From Litorimonas sp. (GTDB lineage: Bacteria; Pseudomonadota; Alphaproteobacteria; Caulobacterales; Maricaulaceae), in assembly GCA_029936425.1 (NCBI GenBank), contig JAPYSU010000003.1, positions 186,001 through 250,000 of the forward strand: DNA of 64,000 nt, read 5' to 3'. How positions within the stretch are numbered: the stretch's first letter is position 1; every line of letters starts with the position of its first letter. The position numbers were made by a program, and so were the translations under genes. Under the pieces are notes generated by a model that worked only from the letters and a program-made list of their open reading frames with translations, had not been told where the DNA came from and did not search any database. This document shows positions 60,581 to 64,000 of this stretch, one piece after another.

Positions 60581-61236
60581 GCAAGGTTGAGGTTCATACA
60601 GATATGCGCCCGGAGTTTGCAATCGTTGGCAATCAAGGCAGGCGTCCCACATGCCTAGCATTTGCAGCTACTGACGCCCATGTGTATCTCCACGGATGTA
60701 CGGATCCCTTATGCGTTGAGTGGCTCTATTATCACGCTGTCTCTCATGCTGGGGATCCACCTAATGCTGGCTCCACTCTGCCGTCTACGCAGCATGTTCT
60801 TAAACAAAAAGGACAACCACACGAGTCACACTGGCCCTATGACGCGGCACCGATTGACCCAACCCGATGGAAGCCACCAGCGAAAAAGCCGAGCAATTTA
60901 TATCACGCTGAGAGCATGATGGCGCCCGCGTTCTCCAAAATTGTAGAAGGACTCGAAGTGTCGCAACCCTCGATTATCGGCTTAAATATTGGGAGAGCTT
61001 TTCAGACATGGACCCAAGTGTCTGGGGAAGCCGTTATCGCCGATGAAACCGAACACCCATCGCAGGGAGCCGGTCATGCGTTATTGGCAGTAGGACATGG
61101 AGAGTATAATGCTGCGCCACACCTTCTAATCCGGAACTCATGGGGAGCGTCTTGGGGAGAAAATGGATATGCTTGGATTAGCGATTCTCACATTAAAGAC
61201 AGATGGATGGGCGGATTTCGCCTCAAGGAGATTTAG
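60577..61236 (+). CDS. Papain-family (C1) cysteine peptidase
   Basis: A 219-residue papain-fold protease with all catalytic residues: oxyanion Q20 and nucleophile C26 in NQGRRPTCLAFA, H167 in GAGHALLAVGHG and N187 in IRNSWGASWG. No signal peptide or propeptide, so it acts in the cytoplasm and needs another form of control. The overlap with the chagasin-bearing ImmA/IrrE gene (ATGA) supplies it. Cytoplasmic C1 peptidases are rare in bacteria; in a defence-like operon it is the probable toxic effector. Confidence 0.92.
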   Translation: MSKVEVHTDMRPEFAIVGNQGRRPTCLAFAATDAHVYLHGCTDPLCVEWLYYHAVSHAGDPPNAGSTLPSTQHVLKQKGQPHESHWPYDAAPIDPTRWKPPAKKPSNLYHAESMMAPAFSKIVEGLEVSQPSIIGLNIGRAFQTWTQVSGEAVIADETEHPSQGAGHALLAVGHGEYNAAPHLLIRNSWGASWGENGYAWISDSHIKDRWMGGFRLKEI

Positions 61237-61237
61237 G

Positions 61238-62077
61238 ATGGTTTCACACTACAACCCGATGCGGCCAAGCAAAACCTGTGTTGAAGCGTGGCTTGCCGCG
61301 GCTCAAAAACTGCGCGATGTTGGCTCTTTATATGGGCTGGTTTTGCACATTACTGATCCAGTGAACCACAGTGAAACAGACCACGAAGTGATTTCCCGAG
61401 TTGATCAATTTCTCAGAGAGCACAAATCTTTCCCGATATCGACCGTCGCAAACACGATTTTCCCGGAACAATTATATGTGCCGGGGAAGCGTGAGTTGTT
61501 GTATGAGCGTTATGATCGGCAATTCCCCCGAATCAAAAAAGCGGTGCCGGATTGGGGGCGATATTTTCATCGACTTACGAATTGGAAAAAGAGTCGCGAT
61601 GGGAAAACTGAAAATCAACTAGAAACGATGATTATCAACCTGAAAAAATTTGGTCCAGCGGCTTCAGATGAAAAGAACAGATACCATATGTATGAGTTGA
61701 GCCTTTACCATCCTGTGCGGGATGCGAACAAATTTCGGGGTAGGCAATGTCTGAGCTTTATCGAAATCAAACCTGAATTAGACGGTGATAACGTTCGACT
61801 CCATATGACTGCGCTATATCGAAGCCACTTCTATATGGCAAAAACACTAGGTAATCTTATTGGATTAGGTCGTCTACTTTCATTTATCGCTCGGGAGAGC
61901 GGTCACGAGCCAGGAAGCTTAACTATCCACTCTACATATGCCGAACTTGATGCCGGAGTGACTGACAAGAAACGTGGCAGTAGTGCATGGAACAAAGGTG
62001 GTGCGAAACAGCTTATTTTGGATTGTGAAGCTATTGTAAGCGAAGTGATCCCGTCACAAGCGGCTGAGACGGCATGA
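61238..62077 (+). CDS. Thymidylate-synthase-like protein
   Basis: A 279-residue protein with the thymidylate synthase fold. The catalytic cysteine is C171 in RQCLSF (the usual Pro before it is Gln), followed by YRSHFYMAKTLGNLIGL, where R195-S196 and N206 match the phosphate- and uracil-binding residues, and HSTYAELD at 231-238. The N-terminal arginine loop of ThyA is not evident. It may methylate or hydroxymethylate dUMP, make a modified base precursor, or bind nucleotides as a sensor. ATG is one base after the protease stop. Its last 47 bases overlap the converging glycosylase gene. Confidence 0.8.
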   Translation: MVSHYNPMRPSKTCVEAWLAAAQKLRDVGSLYGLVLHITDPVNHSETDHEVISRVDQFLREHKSFPISTVANTIFPEQLYVPGKRELLYERYDRQFPRIKKAVPDWGRYFHRLTNWKKSRDGKTENQLETMIINLKKFGPAASDEKNRYHMYELSLYHPVRDANKFRGRQCLSFIEIKPELDGDNVRLHMTALYRSHFYMAKTLGNLIGLGRLLSFIARESGHEPGSLTIHSTYAELDAGVTDKKRGSSAWNKGGAKQLILDCEAIVSEVIPSQAAETA

Positions 62078-62702
62078 GATTGTAAAGAGCTTCCACCTGC
62101 GAAACGAACTCTGATTGACCGCCGTAACTTGGATGTCTAACTCGCTCCACAGGAACTGTTAAATCCTCAACAGCCCGTTCTGCGTCTCTGCCTACTGCAA
62201 TAATTTTGTTAGGCGATAAAAGTTGAATAAGTGCGTCTAAAAATGGTCTGGCTTCGTCTCGTTCTCGACTCGTATGACTTCTATTGCTCATCGGCTCGTC
62301 GGGAGTGTGAGGGTGAAACGGAAATACGTTCCAAAGCATTACAGGCTCTTCTATACGAATGAGTGTGTTCCACATCACGGTCGCAGTTCGCTCGGCCATG
62401 GTTGGGCCTTTAGTTGCTTTACGAAAGGACGCGCCGCCCAACAAATCGCTAGCATGTGACAAGTGCGCTTCATCAGTGAGTGCCAGTCCAGTGCGACGTC
62501 CGCCACGATAACCTAGATCACGCGCCACCCACAACGTGGTTGCTTTTCCGTCGAGTGCGGCAATAATCATATTGCGTAGATTGGAACGACGGATTTTGGC
62601 GGCGTCATATCGATCAAAAGTATCGCACTGATCAGAGTATGGATTGAACGTGCTGACACCTTGATAGGCTGCTAAATCTGAAATGAATCGATTGATTGTC
62701 AT
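62031..62702 (-). CDS. Uracil-DNA-glycosylase-superfamily protein
   Basis: A 223-residue protein of the UDG superfamily. Visible landmarks: STFNPYSDQC (17-26), LWVARDLGYRGGRRTG (57-72, the active-site region), LWNVFPFHPH (123-132) and RHPSYGG (189-195, the DNA-intercalating HPS-type motif). It may remove uracil or another base, or recognise base-modified nucleotides. ATG at 62702 overlaps the MazG-like stop (ATGA). Its 3' end overlaps the thymidylate-synthase-like gene by 47 bases, tail to tail, an unusual arrangement that couples both arms of the module. Confidence 0.85.
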   Translation of the reverse strand: MTINRFISDLAAYQGVSTFNPYSDQCDTFDRYDAAKIRRSNLRNMIIAALDGKATTLWVARDLGYRGGRRTGLALTDEAHLSHASDLLGGASFRKATKGPTMAERTATVMWNTLIRIEEPVMLWNVFPFHPHTPDEPMSNRSHTSRERDEARPFLDALIQLLSPNKIIAVGRDAERAVEDLTVPVERVRHPSYGGQSEFVSQVEALYNLMPSQPLVTGSLRLQ

Positions 62703-63901
62703 GCCCGAAGCTCTGACACGCTTATGCTGTGCTTGTCCAAATTTAGTTTGATTATTCCAGCCTTTTTTTCCTTGAGAAACCGAAAACAAGCAAACCCCTC
62801 CAAAATTGCTTCTTCCCAAAGCCAGAGCGGCATACTTTCCACCTCATAACCGGCGACGAATTCACGAACTGTTTTGAGCAAATCGAAGGATAATTCCCCA
62901 GGTTTTACATCTTGGAACATGTTCGCGCTTTTCGCGTGATTAAAAATCATGGTTGCCAGCCCTTCTTCAATCAGGATTGCACGAGCACCGTCTTCGGCTT
63001 CATCAGTCGTTGGATCAGATTTTCGTTTGAGTTTAAAAAGCGCTCTTGTGACTGGAGACCAGCCAAGCTTGGCCGCGTAAGCGTAGTGAAACACATCGTG
63101 AAAACGATAAAAGTCTTCGTCTCGAATGTTGTCGGTAAGTGGGTCACCAATATTGATATCATTACAGGTTTGGAAGACATAACGTTTTCCGCGCTTGATA
63201 CGCTGCTCAACACGTATTTGAAACTTGCGTGGCAAGCGCTCAGTTTTATCCTCATGCTCTGAATCCAAAAGGGACGGATATACTTTCTTGCCATGAGGCC
63301 AGCGGTCAAAGGTTTTGTATAGATTGTCTACAGCTGCGCTTTGAAGATCGATACCGGCTGCACTTGCCGCGCGTAAAAGTGACTTCATGATTGGTATTAA
63401 GTATCCGGTTATCTGTTCGCTACTGTGTTTCTGTCGATTGCGCGCATAGAAGTCTGTCAAATCTCCAACTTCCCCAGCTAGTGAGATTAGCTGTCGAATT
63501 AGGCGAGACATTTCTGTTTTACGTGATCGTGAAAATTGCTGTTGTACATCCGAAAACCGTACTTTGGGTCTTGGCTTTTTGATGTCACGATTGGCGGACA
63601 GAGTAGCAATTTCGGAGAGCCGTATACCACTTAAATGGCAAACCATGGTGTAATACCAGAGAAAGTCACCAAGTTCTTCTTCGACAGCATGATGGTATCG
63701 TGCGCTGGAAATGTCATCGCGTGTTTTCTTTTTTACGACGCTTAAGAGGCTTCCAGCTTCGCCAAAAAAGCCGAGCATAATATTATCAAGCGCAACTTCC
63801 GCCTTGGACGAGTATTGGTTGGTCTGAACTGCTAATGTCTCGTAGTGATCGATAGTTAGGTCATTGATGGAAGGTATGGAAGAATTTTCAAGATATTTCA
63901 T
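62699..63901 (-). CDS. MazG-like nucleotide pyrophosphohydrolase with C-terminal extension
   Basis: A 400-residue protein. Residues about 36-90 form a MazG-like domain: G-E48-A-G-S51, where the usual ExxE reads E-x-x-S, and E76-x2-D79 in EELGDFLWY. A second, weaker copy (LAGEVGDL, E144-x2-D147) lies at 130-200. The C-terminal 150 residues (FYRFHDVFHYAYAAKLGW, EEGLATMIFNHAK) form a separate domain known to follow some MazG-like proteins. MazG enzymes hydrolyse NTPs or dNTPs to monophosphates, so with TS- and UDG-like proteins it fits a nucleotide- or base-based mechanism. First gene of the leftward arm. Confidence 0.82.
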   Translation of the reverse strand: MKYLENSSIPSINDLTIDHYETLAVQTNQYSSKAEVALDNIMLGFFGEAGSLLSVVKKKTRDDISSARYHHAVEEELGDFLWYYTMVCHLSGIRLSEIATLSANRDIKKPRPKVRFSDVQQQFSRSRKTEMSRLIRQLISLAGEVGDLTDFYARNRQKHSSEQITGYLIPIMKSLLRAASAAGIDLQSAAVDNLYKTFDRWPHGKKVYPSLLDSEHEDKTERLPRKFQIRVEQRIKRGKRYVFQTCNDINIGDPLTDNIRDEDFYRFHDVFHYAYAAKLGWSPVTRALFKLKRKSDPTTDEAEDGARAILIEEGLATMIFNHAKSANMFQDVKPGELSFDLLKTVREFVAGYEVESMPLWLWEEAILEGFACFRFLKEKKAGIIKLNLDKHSISVSELRA

Positions 63902-64000
63902 TAAAGTCCAACGCTGATTCGACTACCTTAAGAATAGGACTTAAGTAACTACTCGCAATTGAAAACTTGCATAGTCAATTGAACTACTTTGTGATGGAAC
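63902..64000. other. Promoter region of the MazG-like operon, right window edge
   Basis: No gene. Read leftward, TTGACT and TTGCGA stand upstream of TATTCT with about 16 bases between the second and the -10-like element, a weak promoter match. The palindrome of the other arm (TCGGA half-sites) is not present here. Confidence 0.3.

Noticed and set aside
1..64000. CRISPR arrays, tRNA or rRNA genes, insertion sequences
   Set aside because: No regularly spaced repeats, no cloverleaf-like sequences and no transposase-like reading frame were noticed by eye; a tool-based scan would be needed for certainty.

Overview
The window reads as an alphaproteobacterial accessory region of moderate GC content. 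It has two parts that meet near position 47,460. The alphaproteobacterial call rests on the transfer gene set in the right part (DUF736, DUF2285, DUF2840, TraF-like peptidase, DUF3363 relaxase) and on the style of the catabolic genes. No integrase, replication initiator, rRNA or tRNA was recognised, so plasmid and integrative element cannot be told apart.

Left part (1-47,456): a dense catabolic island for what looks like a polycyclic or terpenoid-like carbon source. It holds a two-subunit Rieske ring-hydroxylating oxygenase (81-2079), a [3Fe-4S]/[4Fe-4S]-type ferredoxin, a complete BphC-type extradiol dioxygenase (3234-4157), six short-chain dehydrogenases, three cytochromes P450, a 2Fe-2S ferredoxin with its FAD reductase, and three ACMSD-type amidohydrolases. 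It also holds an alpha/beta hydrolase, two fumarylacetoacetase-family hydrolases, a DUF35/thiolase-like pair, an enoyl-CoA hydratase, a two-subunit CoA-transferase, a 2-oxoacid:ferredoxin oxidoreductase, a TonB receptor and two permeases. Regulators are two TetR proteins and one Lrp/AsnC protein. Gene content resembles diterpenoid (dit-type) degradation clusters, but the substrate is inferred. A second Rieske pair (25,274-27,198) has its two functions split between subunits: one keeps the iron-sulfur ligands, the other keeps the mononuclear iron site. A 15-base box recurs at three loci, two of them promoter regions and one overlapping a start codon.

Right part (47,460-58,743): mobile-element backbone. 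It contains small unknown genes, a half-size UPF0016 membrane protein, an ArdA-type antirestriction protein, a large ParB-like protein, DUF736 (plus an inverted, decayed second copy), DUF2285, an AlpA-like HTH protein, DUF2840, a TraF-like signal peptidase, a relaxase and a lipoprotein gene broken by an in-frame TAG.

Far right (58,846-63,901): the most interesting segment, probably a defence or stress-response cargo. A consensus promoter with a perfect palindrome in its spacer drives a translationally coupled operon: a 97-residue unknown protein, an XRE repressor, an ImmA/IrrE metallopeptidase with a C-terminal chagasin-like (I42) domain, a papain-fold C1 peptidase and a thymidylate-synthase-like protein. 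Converging on it, with overlapping 3' ends, are a MazG-like protein and a uracil-DNA-glycosylase-like protein. My reading is that the papain-like protease is the effector, its chagasin inhibitor is fused to the stress-sensing metallopeptidase, and the nucleotide enzymes sense or alter thymidine/uracil nucleotides or DNA bases. This arrangement is not one I recognise as a named system.
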